Source of the DNA: Omnitrophica bacterium RIFCSPLOWO2_12_FULL_50_11
GTDB taxonomy: Bacteria; Omnitrophota; Omnitrophia; Omnitrophales; Danuiimicrobiaceae
Reading direction: 5' to 3'
Assembly: GCA_001804315.1 (NCBI GenBank)
Contig: MHFT01000058.1
Coordinates: forward strand, 1-36,653
Length of the DNA: 36,653 bases
Positions 28,652 through 36,512 of this stretch are shown here, one piece after another. Under the pieces are notes generated by a model, which saw only the letters and a program-made list of their open reading frames with translations, was not told the origin of the DNA and ran no database searches. The position numbers and the translations under genes were made by a program. How positions within the stretch are numbered: position 1 is the first letter of the stretch; each line of letters starts with the position of its first letter.

Positions 28652-29411
28652 GTCAAAGCACGAAATCTTATTGATGCGTGAATCAGCCAAGCGTTTAAAA
28701 GCGATTTTAAAGCGTCTTGAAAAATCCGTGTGTCCGGGGATCACGACTTATGAAATCGATCAGAAAGCGGAGCAGTTGATGGCCGAATATCAAGCAAAGC
28801 CGGCGTTTAAGGGGTACCGTGGTTTTCCTGCGAGCGTATGTACGTCGCCCAATCGGGTGGTCGTCCATGGAATTCCTTCAAAGAAGTGTAGATTAGAGGA
28901 AGGGGATATTGTGAGCGTGGATATTGGCATCATCCACGAGGGCTACTACAGTGATGCGGCCAGAACCTGGCCCGTCGGGAGAATCAGCGGCGAAGCGATC
29001 GAACTGATTGAGGTTGCTCGCCAGGCGCTTTATGCCGGAATGCAAGAATTGAAACCCAGAAATCGGATCGGAGATCTTTCGTACGCGATCCAAAATTACG
29101 TTGAATCGAAAGGTTTTTCGGTTGTCCGTGATTTTGTAGGTCATGGGATCGGTCGCGCGCTTCATGAAGATCCTCAAGTTCCGAACTTTGGCAGGCCTGG
29201 GAAAGGGCCCAGATTGGAAGTCGGTATGGTGCTTGCGATCGAACCCATGGTTGTTGCGGGAAGTCATGAAGTTGAAATTTTGCAAGATTCTTGGACTGTG
29301 GTCACACGTGACCATCGATTAGCTTCACATTACGAGGATACAGTCGCCCTAACGGAAGAGGGTCCAATCAATCTGACGGGACCCCAGACCTGCGACGGAT
29401 CGTCGGAGTAA
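28638..29411 (+). CDS. map: Methionine aminopeptidase, type I
   Basis: This enzyme removes the initiator methionine from new proteins as they leave the ribosome. The 257-residue product keeps all five metal ligands: D95, D106, H169, E202 and E233. Each is offset by exactly two from the E. coli enzyme (D97, D108, H171, E204, E235). It overlaps adk by 14 bases, so translation is probably coupled. The C-terminus has a short extra tail after the conserved VALTEEG segment. Confidence 0.97.
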   Translation: MISLKSKHEILLMRESAKRLKAILKRLEKSVCPGITTYEIDQKAEQLMAEYQAKPAFKGYRGFPASVCTSPNRVVVHGIPSKKCRLEEGDIVSVDIGIIHEGYYSDAARTWPVGRISGEAIELIEVARQALYAGMQELKPRNRIGDLSYAIQNYVESKGFSVVRDFVGHGIGRALHEDPQVPNFGRPGKGPRLEVGMVLAIEPMVVAGSHEVEILQDSWTVVTRDHRLASHYEDTVALTEEGPINLTGPQTCDGSSE

Positions 29412-29418
29412 ACAAGAT

Positions 29419-29634
29419 ATGGCGAAGGAAGGAGCCATTGAGGTAGAAGGAATGGTGGTGGAACCACTGCCGAACGCAATGTTTCGGGTGGAGCTGGATA
29501 ACGGACATCGCGTGTTGGCATATATTTCAGGAAAAATGAGGATGCATTACATCCGGATCATTGCAGGAGATCGTGTCAAGGTTGAGCTTTCACCTTATGA
29601 TTTGGCCCGAGGACGAATTACCTATCGCATTTAA
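29419..29634 (+). CDS. infA: Translation initiation factor IF-1
   Basis: IF-1 blocks the A site and supports IF-2 and IF-3 at initiation. The 71-residue OB-fold protein begins [20 protein letters not shown] and contains [16 protein letters not shown]. Length is typical. It lies between map and rpmJ as in many bacteria. Confidence 0.97.
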   Translation: MAKEGAIEVEGMVVEPLPNAMFRVELDNGHRVLAYISGKMRMHYIRIIAGDRVKVELSPYDLARGRITYRI

Positions 29635-29686
29635 CATCCGCGTCTTTGCGAGTCAACTATGAGGGTCAGTGAATAGGACATCCATC

Positions 29687-29800
29687 ATGAAAGTCCGCGC
29701 GTCGGTAAAGAAGATATGCGAACATTGTAGGATCGTGCGCAGGAAGCGTGTCGTGTATGTGATTTGTACGAACAAAAAACACAAGCAAAGGCAGGGATAA
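29687..29800 (+). CDS. rpmJ: 50S ribosomal protein L36, zinc form
   Basis: L36 is the smallest large-subunit protein. The 37-residue product reads [20 protein letters not shown] and then a short basic segment. C11, C14, C27 and H32 form the zinc site of the C+ form. ATG 29687 is preceded by AGGA about eight bases upstream. rpsM follows five bases after its stop. Confidence 0.96.
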   Translation: MKVRASVKKICEHCRIVRRKRVVYVICTNKKHKQRQG

Positions 29801-29805
29801 TTAGG

Positions 29806-30195
29806 ATGCCAAGGATTTTAGGTGTAGACATTCCCAAAGAAAAGCGGATGGAGGTGGCGCTGACCTATCTCTATGGGATTGGCCGGCCCAGCTCCTTGAA
29901 AATTTTGCGAGCAGCACAGGTCGACCCAAACAAGCGCGCGAAAGATCTTTCTGACCAGGAAGTGGCAGCGATTACCTCTGCGATTCAGAAGTCTGACCTT
30001 GTGGTAGAAGGCGAGCTCCGGCGTGACATACAGAAGAACATTAAGCGCTTAATTGATATTAAGTGTTATCGGGGCATGCGACATGTGAAAGGGCTGCCTG
30101 TGAGGGGACAAAGGACGCACACAAACGCGAGAACGAGAAAAGGAAAGCGCAAAACAGTGGGGGGGCTCAGTAAGAAACCGCCTGCACCAAAATGA
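29806..30195 (+). CDS. rpsM: 30S ribosomal protein S13
   Basis: S13 sits at the top of the head and contacts P-site tRNA and the large subunit. I start at ATG 29806, giving 129 residues from [14 protein letters not shown]. The frame is open back to 29764, but that part overlaps rpmJ and is not conserved. [20 protein letters not shown] is the family signature. Its TGA stop lies within a long hairpin. Confidence 0.97.
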   Translation: MPRILGVDIPKEKRMEVALTYLYGIGRPSSLKILRAAQVDPNKRAKDLSDQEVAAITSAIQKSDLVVEGELRRDIQKNIKRLIDIKCYRGMRHVKGLPVRGQRTHTNARTRKGKRKTVGGLSKKPPAPK

Positions 30196-30288
30196 TGCGC
30201 CGGAGCATCGCTCCGACGCATCATTTTGAGGCCACGCAGTGGCCGAAGGATCTCGGACAGGATTCTTCAGCCCTCGGTCTCAGAATGA
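30188..30288. repeat. Stop-codon hairpin plus TCATTTTGAG repeat, rpsM-rpsK gap
   Basis: CAAAATGATGCG and CGGAGC (30188-30199, 30201-30206) pair with GCTCCG and CGCATCATTTTG (30210-30215, 30217-30228), 18 pairs around one C-A mismatch and loop ATC. The rpsM stop is inside the left arm. It overlaps a second palindrome with outer arms TCATTTTGAG (30221-30230) and CTCAGAATGA (30279-30288), an inner GGCCAC/GTGGCC hairpin and GAAGGATC/GATTCTTC. Confidence 0.65.
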
Positions 30289-30316
30289 CAGTCCTGTAGA
30301 GGAGAGTTAAATCACT

Positions 30317-30685
30317 ATGGCGAAAAAGAAACCGAAACAAATTTCGAAGGGCATCGTTCACATCTTAGCTTCTTTTAATAATACGGTGGTGACGATCACA
30401 GACTCAGCTGGCAATACGGTTTGTTGGGCCAGTGCTGGAAGCGCTGGCTTTAAGGGATCTAAGAAGTCAACGCCGTACGCTGCTCAGATCGCGTCTCAGG
30501 AAGCGGGGAAAAAGGCAATCGAGAATGGCATGCGGGATGTGGAAGTTCAGGTAAAGGGTCCAGGTTCTGGAAGAGAGTCCGCCATCCGCGCACTTCAAAG
30601 CGTCGGCCTTCGTATCAGCGCGATTAAAGACGTGACGCCGTTACCGCACAATGGTTGCCGTCCACCGAAGCGTAGGAGAGTTTAA
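30317..30685 (+). CDS. rpsK: 30S ribosomal protein S11
   Basis: S11 forms the small-subunit platform by the E site. The 122-residue product contains [19 protein letters not shown], the conserved [14 protein letters not shown] and the terminal [22 protein letters not shown] lies about ten bases before ATG 30317. It is followed five bases later by rpsD. Confidence 0.98.
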   Translation: MAKKKPKQISKGIVHILASFNNTVVTITDSAGNTVCWASAGSAGFKGSKKSTPYAAQIASQEAGKKAIENGMRDVEVQVKGPGSGRESAIRALQSVGLRISAIKDVTPLPHNGCRPPKRRRV

Positions 30686-30690
30686 TCCTG

Positions 30691-31314
30691 ATGGCACGAT
30701 ACCTAGGACCTGTACATCGTCTGGCAAGGCGCGAGGGCGTTGACCTTTTTTTGAAGGGTGGGCACCGCCGTAATGAGAAGCTTGAGAAACGGTTGGGAAA
30801 ACCACCCGGTCAGTCGAGGGAAAGAAGAGCCAAGATTTCGGATTATGGTATCCAGCTTCGCGAAAAGCAGAAGCTCAAAAGGATCTACGGCCTTTTGGAA
30901 CGCCAGTTTCGCGTTTTTTTTAAGCGGGCATCTAAACAACGAGGCGTCACTGGAGAAAACTTAGTCCAGCTGCTAGAACGCAGGTTAGATAATGTTGTCT
31001 TTCGGTCGTTTTTTGCGGCAAGTCGCCGAGAGGCAAGGCAGCTCGTCGGCCATGGACACATTTGTGTCAATGGCCGTCGTGTCGATATCCCGTCTTTTCT
31101 GGTAAAGCCGGGGGATAGAATCGAACCGATGCGAAAGGAATCTACCATGAGCCAGCTTAAGGCACGAGTGGAAATGTATAAAGACCTTGCCGTGCCCACT
31201 TGGCTGTCGTTAAATCGTGATGAGCTTGAAGCAACCGTTCTGCGTTATCCAACTAAGGCGGATGCAGCTTTACCGGTCGAGGAGTCACTTGTGGTGGAGT
31301 TATATTCTAAATAG
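30691..31314 (+). CDS. rpsD: 30S ribosomal protein S4, Cys-free form
   Basis: S4 starts small-subunit assembly and in E. coli represses the alpha operon. The 207-residue product has the S4 RNA-binding domain (ERRLDNVVFRSFFAASRREA then GHICVNGRRVDIPS). The N-terminal region has no cysteine pattern, so it is the zinc-free type, while L33, S14, L24 and L36 keep zinc sites. A long nested palindrome follows before rpoA. Confidence 0.97.
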   Translation: MARYLGPVHRLARREGVDLFLKGGHRRNEKLEKRLGKPPGQSRERRAKISDYGIQLREKQKLKRIYGLLERQFRVFFKRASKQRGVTGENLVQLLERRLDNVVFRSFFAASRREARQLVGHGHICVNGRRVDIPSFLVKPGDRIEPMRKESTMSQLKARVEMYKDLAVPTWLSLNRDELEATVLRYPTKADAALPVEESLVVELYSK

Positions 31315-31320
31315 GCGCGT

Positions 31321-31515
31321 CCGTCACTGCGAGGCAGCATACCAGAGGATCGCCGAAGCAGTAGGTCGCATCCGTCATTACGAGGAAGCAAACGAAGCAT
31401 GGACGAAGTAATCTGGGATGTAAGATTGCTTCGGCCCATTCTCGGGTTGCTGGCCTCGCAATGACGGATGCGGGAAGACTTCGACCTCGCTTGGTACGCT
31501 GCCTCGCAATGACGG
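31321..31515. repeat. Nested palindromic repeat (GTCATTGCGAGG type), rpsD-rpoA gap
   Basis: Three nested inverted pairs fill this gap. The outer arms at 31321-31344 and 31492-31515 (with CCGTCACTGCGAGG / CCTCGCAATGACGG) match at 22 of 24 positions. The middle arms at 31367-31385 and 31454-31472 (CGCATCCGTCATTACGAGG with its complement) differ at one position. The inner arms GAAGTAATCT (31405-31414) and AGATTGCTTC (31423-31432) differ at one position. The element belongs to a different family from the TCATCCTGAG copies. It carries no gene, and rpoA's strong Shine-Dalgarno follows it. Confidence 0.7.
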
Positions 31516-31542
31516 TCGTGTGCTCGTTAAGGAGGAACATTT

Positions 31543-32553
31543 ATGGGGATTAGGTGGAAAGCGTTTGAAATACCAAAACGGCTTGCTGTCGATCAAAAAA
31601 CGGTCACGCCGACGTACGGCAAATTTGTGGCGGAGCCGTTCGAGCGTGGTTACGGCGTCACCATTGGTAATGGGTTACGGCGTATCTTGATTTCGTCTAT
31701 TGAGGGTGCTGCGGTAACGAACGTGAAAATCGATAATGTCCTGCACGAATTTTCGGCTGTCGATGGTGTGCTTGAAGATGTACCGCAAATCGTACTCAAC
31801 ATCAAAAAGTTGGTGCTCAAATATCACGGAAAGCAGCCGAAGAAGGTGTTGATTGATGCGAAACACACGGGAGATGTCACCGGAAAAGATGTGCAAGCGG
31901 ATGAAACCGTTGAAATTGTCAATCCTGACCTGAAGATCGCGACACTGACTAAGGAAATACGATTTCGAATGGAACTCGAAGTTGCGCGAGGCCGCGGCTA
32001 CGTTCCAGCCGAACGCAACAAACAAGAAGAGATGCCGGTAGGAACGATCGCGGTTGATTCGATCTTTTCACCCGTGACGAAGGTCAATTTCACAGTGGAA
32101 GATACCCGTGTCGGACAGATCACGGATTACGATCGGCTGATCCTTGAAATTTGGACGAACGGGGCCATGGGTCCTGAAGAAGCGTTGCTTTACGCTTCTA
32201 ATATCTACCAGCGCCATCTCGACGTATTCGTCAGTTACGGTGAGCTTCCGGAGGAAGTGGAGGAGGAAGAGGAAGAAGATACGGAATTCCTCGATCTCAT
32301 CCGAAAGCCGATTACAGAGCTTGAGCTTTCGGTCCGAAGCGCCAACTGCTTGGAAGCTGCGAGTATCAGAACCATTGGCGACTTGGTGCAAAAAACCGAA
32401 GCAGAAATGCTGAAGTACAAGAATTTTGGAAAGAAATCGCTTTCCGAGATTCAAGGTATTTTGACTAATATGGGACTTCACCTCGGGCTCAACATTCAAG
32501 AGCGCGTTAAGAAAAAGAAAGAAGCGACTGTAGCAAAAGAGGTTAGCCTATGA
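31543..32553 (+). CDS. rpoA: DNA-directed RNA polymerase subunit alpha
   Basis: Alpha dimers start assembly of core RNA polymerase, and the C-terminal domain contacts UP elements and activators. The 336-residue product has [18 protein letters not shown] in its N-terminal domain. A linker rich in Glu (about residues 236-246) leads to the C-terminal domain with [20 protein letters not shown]. The start has a strong AAGGAGG at 31529-31535. Its stop overlaps rplQ by four bases (ATGA). Confidence 0.98.
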   Translation: MGIRWKAFEIPKRLAVDQKTVTPTYGKFVAEPFERGYGVTIGNGLRRILISSIEGAAVTNVKIDNVLHEFSAVDGVLEDVPQIVLNIKKLVLKYHGKQPKKVLIDAKHTGDVTGKDVQADETVEIVNPDLKIATLTKEIRFRMELEVARGRGYVPAERNKQEEMPVGTIAVDSIFSPVTKVNFTVEDTRVGQITDYDRLILEIWTNGAMGPEEALLYASNIYQRHLDVFVSYGELPEEVEEEEEEDTEFLDLIRKPITELELSVRSANCLEAASIRTIGDLVQKTEAEMLKYKNFGKKSLSEIQGILTNMGLHLGLNIQERVKKKKEATVAKEVSL

Positions 32554-33077
32554 GGCATGGACGGAGACGTGGGCGTCTGGGATTAGTTCAAGAACATCGG
32601 CGTGCCTTACTTCGAAACTTGGCGCGTGGTCTGATTTGTAGCCAGCGGATTGTAACGACGCACGTACGTGCTAAAGAAGCGTCTCGCCTCGTCGATCGTC
32701 TGGTCACAGTCGCGAAGCAAGACACGCTTCATGCCCGTCGTCATTTAGTTCGTGAACTAGGTTCAGGGTCCGAACATCTCGCGAAACGCATGATCGAAGC
32801 CATCGCACCAAAATTTTCAGGGAGAAAAGGAGGATACACGCGAACACTTCATTATCGGATTCGGCCTGGGGATGGGGCATCACTTTCACTGCTTGAATTT
32901 TCAGTTCCCGTCACAGAATTGGTAGAGAAAAAACTCAAAAAAAAGAAAAGTGCTAAGGTTGAGCCTGCTACAAAAGGAGAAGCCGAGGGCGAGAAACTCA
33001 AGAAGGAAACGCCGAAGAAAGGCGGTTTTTTAAGCGCCCTTCGTCGATTCTTTACGGGGCACGAAGAAGGAAGGTAA
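32550..33077 (+). CDS. rplQ: 50S ribosomal protein L17 with charged tail
   Basis: L17 lies near the tunnel exit. The core (about residues 1-120) begins [20 protein letters not shown] and includes the family RIVTTHVRAKEASRLVDRLV segment. A tail of about 55 residues rich in Lys and Glu follows, ending in the short amphipathic GGFLSALRRFFTG, so 175 residues is well above the usual 116-127. It closes the alpha set and starts within the rpoA stop codon. Confidence 0.96.
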   Translation: MRHGRRRGRLGLVQEHRRALLRNLARGLICSQRIVTTHVRAKEASRLVDRLVTVAKQDTLHARRHLVRELGSGSEHLAKRMIEAIAPKFSGRKGGYTRTLHYRIRPGDGASLSLLEFSVPVTELVEKKLKKKKSAKVEPATKGEAEGEKLKKETPKKGGFLSALRRFFTGHEEGR

Positions 33078-33105
33078 GAACCTCTCGGATTGACCGTTTT
33101 TTTAA

Positions 33106-33222
33106 GGAGAGAGTAGAAAGTAGAAAGTGGACAGAGGCTTTCGGGTTCCATCGTTTTTTCTCTTTACGTTCTACTTTTTCCTCTCTGCTTCAGTTTGACA
33201 AGACTTAAAAGCGGTCAAACTG
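33106..33222. repeat. Purine/pyrimidine inverted repeat and hairpin after rplQ
   Basis: A run of AGAAAGT units (33106-33130) is roughly complementary to the segment at 33160-33187 (ACGTTCTACTTTTTCC). A separate perfect hairpin CAGTTTGAC/GTCAAACTG (33191-33199 with 33214-33222) follows. TTGACA at 33195-33200 lies in that hairpin but has no good -10 box at the right distance. A T7 run near 33097-33103 may help end the ribosomal operon. Confidence 0.45.
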
Positions 33223-33336
33223 ACTATGAACCAAGATCCCGTCGTTGCTTCTGTGCCGTACGATGCGGCAGATCTGCCACGATTGTTGTCAAGAGTTTGT
33301 GTGCAATGACGCTCTGACACTTGCCATTCCGGTCCC

Positions 33337-34500
33337 ATGCATCTTGCCAAACGGGTTGCAAATATAAGCCCTTCCAAAACACTTGCCATTGAGGCCAAAG
33401 CGAAACGCCTGAAGGCTGAAGGTATCGATGTCATTTCGTTATCAGCAGGCGAGCCCGACTTTGATACACCTGAGCCCGTCAAAGAATCCGCTATTCGTTC
33501 GCTCCGTCAAGGTTTTACGAAATATACGCCTGTTTCTGGGATACTTGAGCTGAGGCAGGCCATTTCCGAAAAATTGGCGCGTGAAAATAAGCTTGCTTAT
33601 GATCCTGACCAGATTGTTGTCACGTGCGGGGCGAAGCATGCCATCTATAACGTTTTGCAGGTTCTGGTCGAAGCGGGAGACGAAGTCATTATTCCATCTC
33701 CTTATTGGTTGAGTTATCCGGAGATGGTGACTTTGGCCGGTGGTGTGCCGATCTTCCTCAAGACTGATTCAAAAGACGGTTATCAGTTTCACGCTCAAGC
33801 GCTCGAGATGCTCGTTACGAAGAAATCAAAAGTACTTATTCTGAATTCTCCATCCAATCCGACAGGAGCGGTCTTGTCGAAAGAGTTGCTTGTTGAAATT
33901 GCAGCTGTAGCCAAAAAACATTCATTATTCGTTGTAAGCGACGAAATCTATGAGCAGCTCATTTTTGATGGATTGATCCATTGCTCGATCGGCGCGATCA
34001 GTTCGGCCACGTTGGAGCAGACGATTACGATCGGCGGCGCGAGTAAATCCTATGCGATGACCGGCTGGCGCCTCGGTTTCTTAGCCGCACCGAAACCGGT
34101 TGCCGCTGCTTGTGCAGCGGTTCAGAGCCATTCAACTTCAAACCCAACGTCATTTGCTCAAGTTGGCTATTTGGAAGCATTGAGGAGTGGACGAGCCGAA
34201 GTCAGGAAGATGCGCGATGCGTTCCAAGAGCGCCGGGATCTTATTTTCGGGCTCGTAAGCGATATTGCCGGATTGAAAGCGTTCAAACCAGCCGGCGCTT
34301 TTTATCTCTTTGTGGATATCACGGAGACAGGATTAGATTCACTTACGTTTTCGGATCGCCTCCTCGAGGAAGCAAAGGTAGCCGTCGTTCCCGGCGTCTG
34401 CTTCGGCGATGATCATGCTGTCCGGATCAGTTTTGCTGCTTCCGAAGACAAGATCGAAACCGGCATTCGCCGCATTCGTGAATGGTTGAAAAAGATATAG
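33337..34500 (+). CDS. Pyridoxal-phosphate aminotransferase, aspartate aminotransferase type
   Basis: The 387-residue protein is a class I fold-type aminotransferase, most like the bacterial aspartate aminotransferase (AspB/AspC) that swaps an amino group between aspartate and 2-oxoglutarate. The PLP-binding lysine is K237 in GGASKSYAMTGWRLGF. Other motifs are SLSAGEPDFDTP near the N-terminus, LNSPSNPTGAV, and VSDEIYEQLIF. The exact substrate cannot be fixed from sequence. No Shine-Dalgarno precedes ATG 33337, but family alignment (MHLAKRVANISPSKT) supports it. Its last 19 bases overlap the mfd-like gene. Confidence 0.9.
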   Translation: MHLAKRVANISPSKTLAIEAKAKRLKAEGIDVISLSAGEPDFDTPEPVKESAIRSLRQGFTKYTPVSGILELRQAISEKLARENKLAYDPDQIVVTCGAKHAIYNVLQVLVEAGDEVIIPSPYWLSYPEMVTLAGGVPIFLKTDSKDGYQFHAQALEMLVTKKSKVLILNSPSNPTGAVLSKELLVEIAAVAKKHSLFVVSDEIYEQLIFDGLIHCSIGAISSATLEQTITIGGASKSYAMTGWRLGFLAAPKPVAAACAAVQSHSTSNPTSFAQVGYLEALRSGRAEVRKMRDAFQERRDLIFGLVSDIAGLKAFKPAGAFYLFVDITETGLDSLTFSDRLLEEAKVAVVPGVCFGDDHAVRISFAASEDKIETGIRRIREWLKKI

Positions 34501-36395
34501 CCGAAAGCGTCGTTCGGCTGCGGGTGGGTGAGACGATCGCCCGCGAAGATCTCCTCTCGAGATTTCAATCCTTGAATTACAGCGAAGTGAAGACCGTCGA
34601 AGAACCGGGCGAGTACGCGGTTCGAGGGGGGATGATCGACGTTTATCCGCTTTCCTATCGATCGCCCATTCGGATCCACTTCCAATTAGATTCTATCGAT
34701 TCCATCCGCGATTATTCGCTCGATGAGGGTAAGAGCCTCACGACGTTCGAGGAAGTATTTCTCTTACCTGTCACGGAGGCTTTCCTGAGAAGACGAGACC
34801 GCTTAAAGTCATTGTCTGAGGACTTCGAGCCGCAGACGGAGTTCGGAGACATACGCGCGGGAGATTATGTGGTCCATGTGGAGTACGGCATTGCACAATT
34901 TTTAGGAACGAAGCCGTTAAAAATCTCTGGTCGAGCGAAGCGTCATCTCGCTTTGGAATTTGCCGACAGAGAAATTCTTTATCTTCCGTTTGACCAACAT
35001 CAGTTTCTCGAGCGATACATAGGATTGGAAGGGAAAAAACCTAGACTCACACGCCTCCACAGCAAAGAATGGGTCCGGATTAAGGAACGCGCGCGGCTGG
35101 CTGTACGCAGTGTGGCGCGGGATCTGGTGGAACTTCAAGCCAAGCGAAAAGTTCGCCCTGGTTTTTCCTATTCCCGACATCCAACTTGGGAGGAAGAATT
35201 TGAACGGTCGTTTCCATTTCCTGAAACGCCTGATCAAAGGCGTGCTACGGAGGAAGTGAAGCGGGATATGGAAGAGGCGAGACCGATGGATCGGTTGATT
35301 TGCGGAGATGTGGGGTATGGCAAAACCGAAGTTGCCGTTCGTGCTGCCTATAAATCGGTGTTAGATGGGAAACAAATCGCCTTTCTCGTTCCGACAACCC
35401 TTTTAGCAGAGCAGCATTACTTAACCTTGAAGCGAAGGTTCAACGATGAAGCAGTAACGGTAGAGTTGCTGTCTCGCTACCGCAGCCAGCAGGCGCAACG
35501 GAAAGTACTTGCCGGTCTTAAGATGGGTGCTGTAGACATCATTATTGGGACGCACCGACTCCTGTCGAAAGACGTTGCGTTTAAGGACTTGGGTTTGGTC
35601 ATCATTGATGAGGAACAGCGGTTCGGTGTCCGCCACAAAGAGCGCTTGAAGCAGATGCGCGAAATGGTTGATGTGCTGACGCTGACGGCAACACCTATCC
35701 CGCGAACCCTGTACATGTCGCTCGTGGGCGTTCGAGACATGTCAACGCTTGAAACCCCTCCGAAGCAGCGGCTCCCGATTAGAACCGAAATCCTTGAGTT
35801 TCATGAAGAACGAGTCAAAGAAGCGATCGAAAAGGAATTGGAGCGGAAAGGGCAAATCTATTACGTTCATAATCGCGTTGAATCCATTGAAAAAGTTTAT
35901 GCTCACTTGAAAAAACTGATGCCTCATGTATCGTTCGGCGTGGCGCATGGACAGATGCCGGCACTTAGTCTCGAAAAAGTAATGGCGGATTTTATCGACG
36001 GTAAGATCGATTGCCTCATTTCGACAAATATTATTGAGTCTGGTCTCGATATTCCGAACGTCAACACGATTATCGTCAATCGTGCCGATACGTTTGGCCT
36101 TGCCGATCTCTATCAGCTGCGCGGTCGGGTGGGGCGCTATCCCACTGTTCGGCAGGCATACGCGTTTTTTTTAGTTCCACGTGACTGGGTGTTGACACAA
36201 GATGCAGAGAAACGGCTGGCAGCGATTGAGCGATTCAGCGAGCTGGGTTCGGGATTTAAAATTGCGCTTGAGGATTTGGAAATCCGGGGCGCAGGTAATC
36301 TCCTTGGCCACGAACAAAGCGGCTTTATCTACCGAGTTGGCTTTGACCTTTACTGTAGAATGCTCAAAGAAGCAGTAGAGGCAGGGAAAAAATAA
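34482..36395 (+). CDS. mfd: Short Mfd-like transcription-repair coupling factor
   Basis: Mfd removes stalled RNA polymerase from damaged DNA and recruits UvrA. This 637-residue product has only a remnant of the N-terminal UvrB-like part (residues 1-100, with EPGEYAVRGGMIDVYP). It passes directly to the polymerase-interacting domain (about 125-185, with GDYVVHVEYGIAQFLG) and then the RecG-like motor: Walker A GDVGYGKTE near 275, DEEQRFGV near 375, TATPIPRTL, and QLRGRVGR near 545. It stops shortly after GAGNLLGHEQSG, so the D7 domain is missing. E. coli Mfd has 1148 residues. It overlaps the aminotransferase gene by 19 bases. Confidence 0.9.
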   Translation: MVEKDIAESVVRLRVGETIAREDLLSRFQSLNYSEVKTVEEPGEYAVRGGMIDVYPLSYRSPIRIHFQLDSIDSIRDYSLDEGKSLTTFEEVFLLPVTEAFLRRRDRLKSLSEDFEPQTEFGDIRAGDYVVHVEYGIAQFLGTKPLKISGRAKRHLALEFADREILYLPFDQHQFLERYIGLEGKKPRLTRLHSKEWVRIKERARLAVRSVARDLVELQAKRKVRPGFSYSRHPTWEEEFERSFPFPETPDQRRATEEVKRDMEEARPMDRLICGDVGYGKTEVAVRAAYKSVLDGKQIAFLVPTTLLAEQHYLTLKRRFNDEAVTVELLSRYRSQQAQRKVLAGLKMGAVDIIIGTHRLLSKDVAFKDLGLVIIDEEQRFGVRHKERLKQMREMVDVLTLTATPIPRTLYMSLVGVRDMSTLETPPKQRLPIRTEILEFHEERVKEAIEKELERKGQIYYVHNRVESIEKVYAHLKKLMPHVSFGVAHGQMPALSLEKVMADFIDGKIDCLISTNIIESGLDIPNVNTIIVNRADTFGLADLYQLRGRVGRYPTVRQAYAFFLVPRDWVLTQDAEKRLAAIERFSELGSGFKIALEDLEIRGAGNLLGHEQSGFIYRVGFDLYCRMLKEAVEAGKK

Positions 36396-36397
36396 AT

Positions 36398-36467
36398 CGT
36401 CTCCCGCAACATCTGTCCCCCGGAGAACCGGAACCGCCTAAGATAAAATACTTTTTGTTGGGAGACG
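36398..36467. repeat. Inverted repeat after the mfd-like gene
   Basis: CGTCTCCC and CAACA (36398-36405, 36407-36411) are complementary to TGTTGGGAGACG (36456-36467), with one extra G and a 44-base centre that includes GATAAAATACTTTTT. It starts three bases after the TAA. It may act as a terminator-like structure or mark the edge of an inserted segment. Confidence 0.4.
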
Positions 36468-36486
36468 AGGAAATTTATGTTATAAA
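36458..36486 (+). promoter_or_regulatory. Candidate promoter at the 3' edge of the window
   Basis: TTGGGA (36458-36463) and TATAAA (36481-36486) are separated by 17 bases, matching -35 and -10 boxes at four and five of six positions. The candidate lies in an AT-richer stretch before an open frame at 36513. It overlaps the right arm of an inverted repeat. Confidence 0.35.
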
Positions 36487-36512
36487 TTCGTTGTACAGGG
36501 AACAAGTCCCCT

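Noticed and set aside
31321-31515. Possible CRISPR array from repeated GTCATT-CGAGG units
   Set aside because: The units are inverted rather than direct, spacers are uneven and no cas gene is present.
33195-33223. Promoter starting with TTGACA before the aminotransferase
   Set aside because: The -35 match is perfect, but the bases 17 downstream (AACTGA) do not form a -10 box and the hexamer is part of a hairpin arm.
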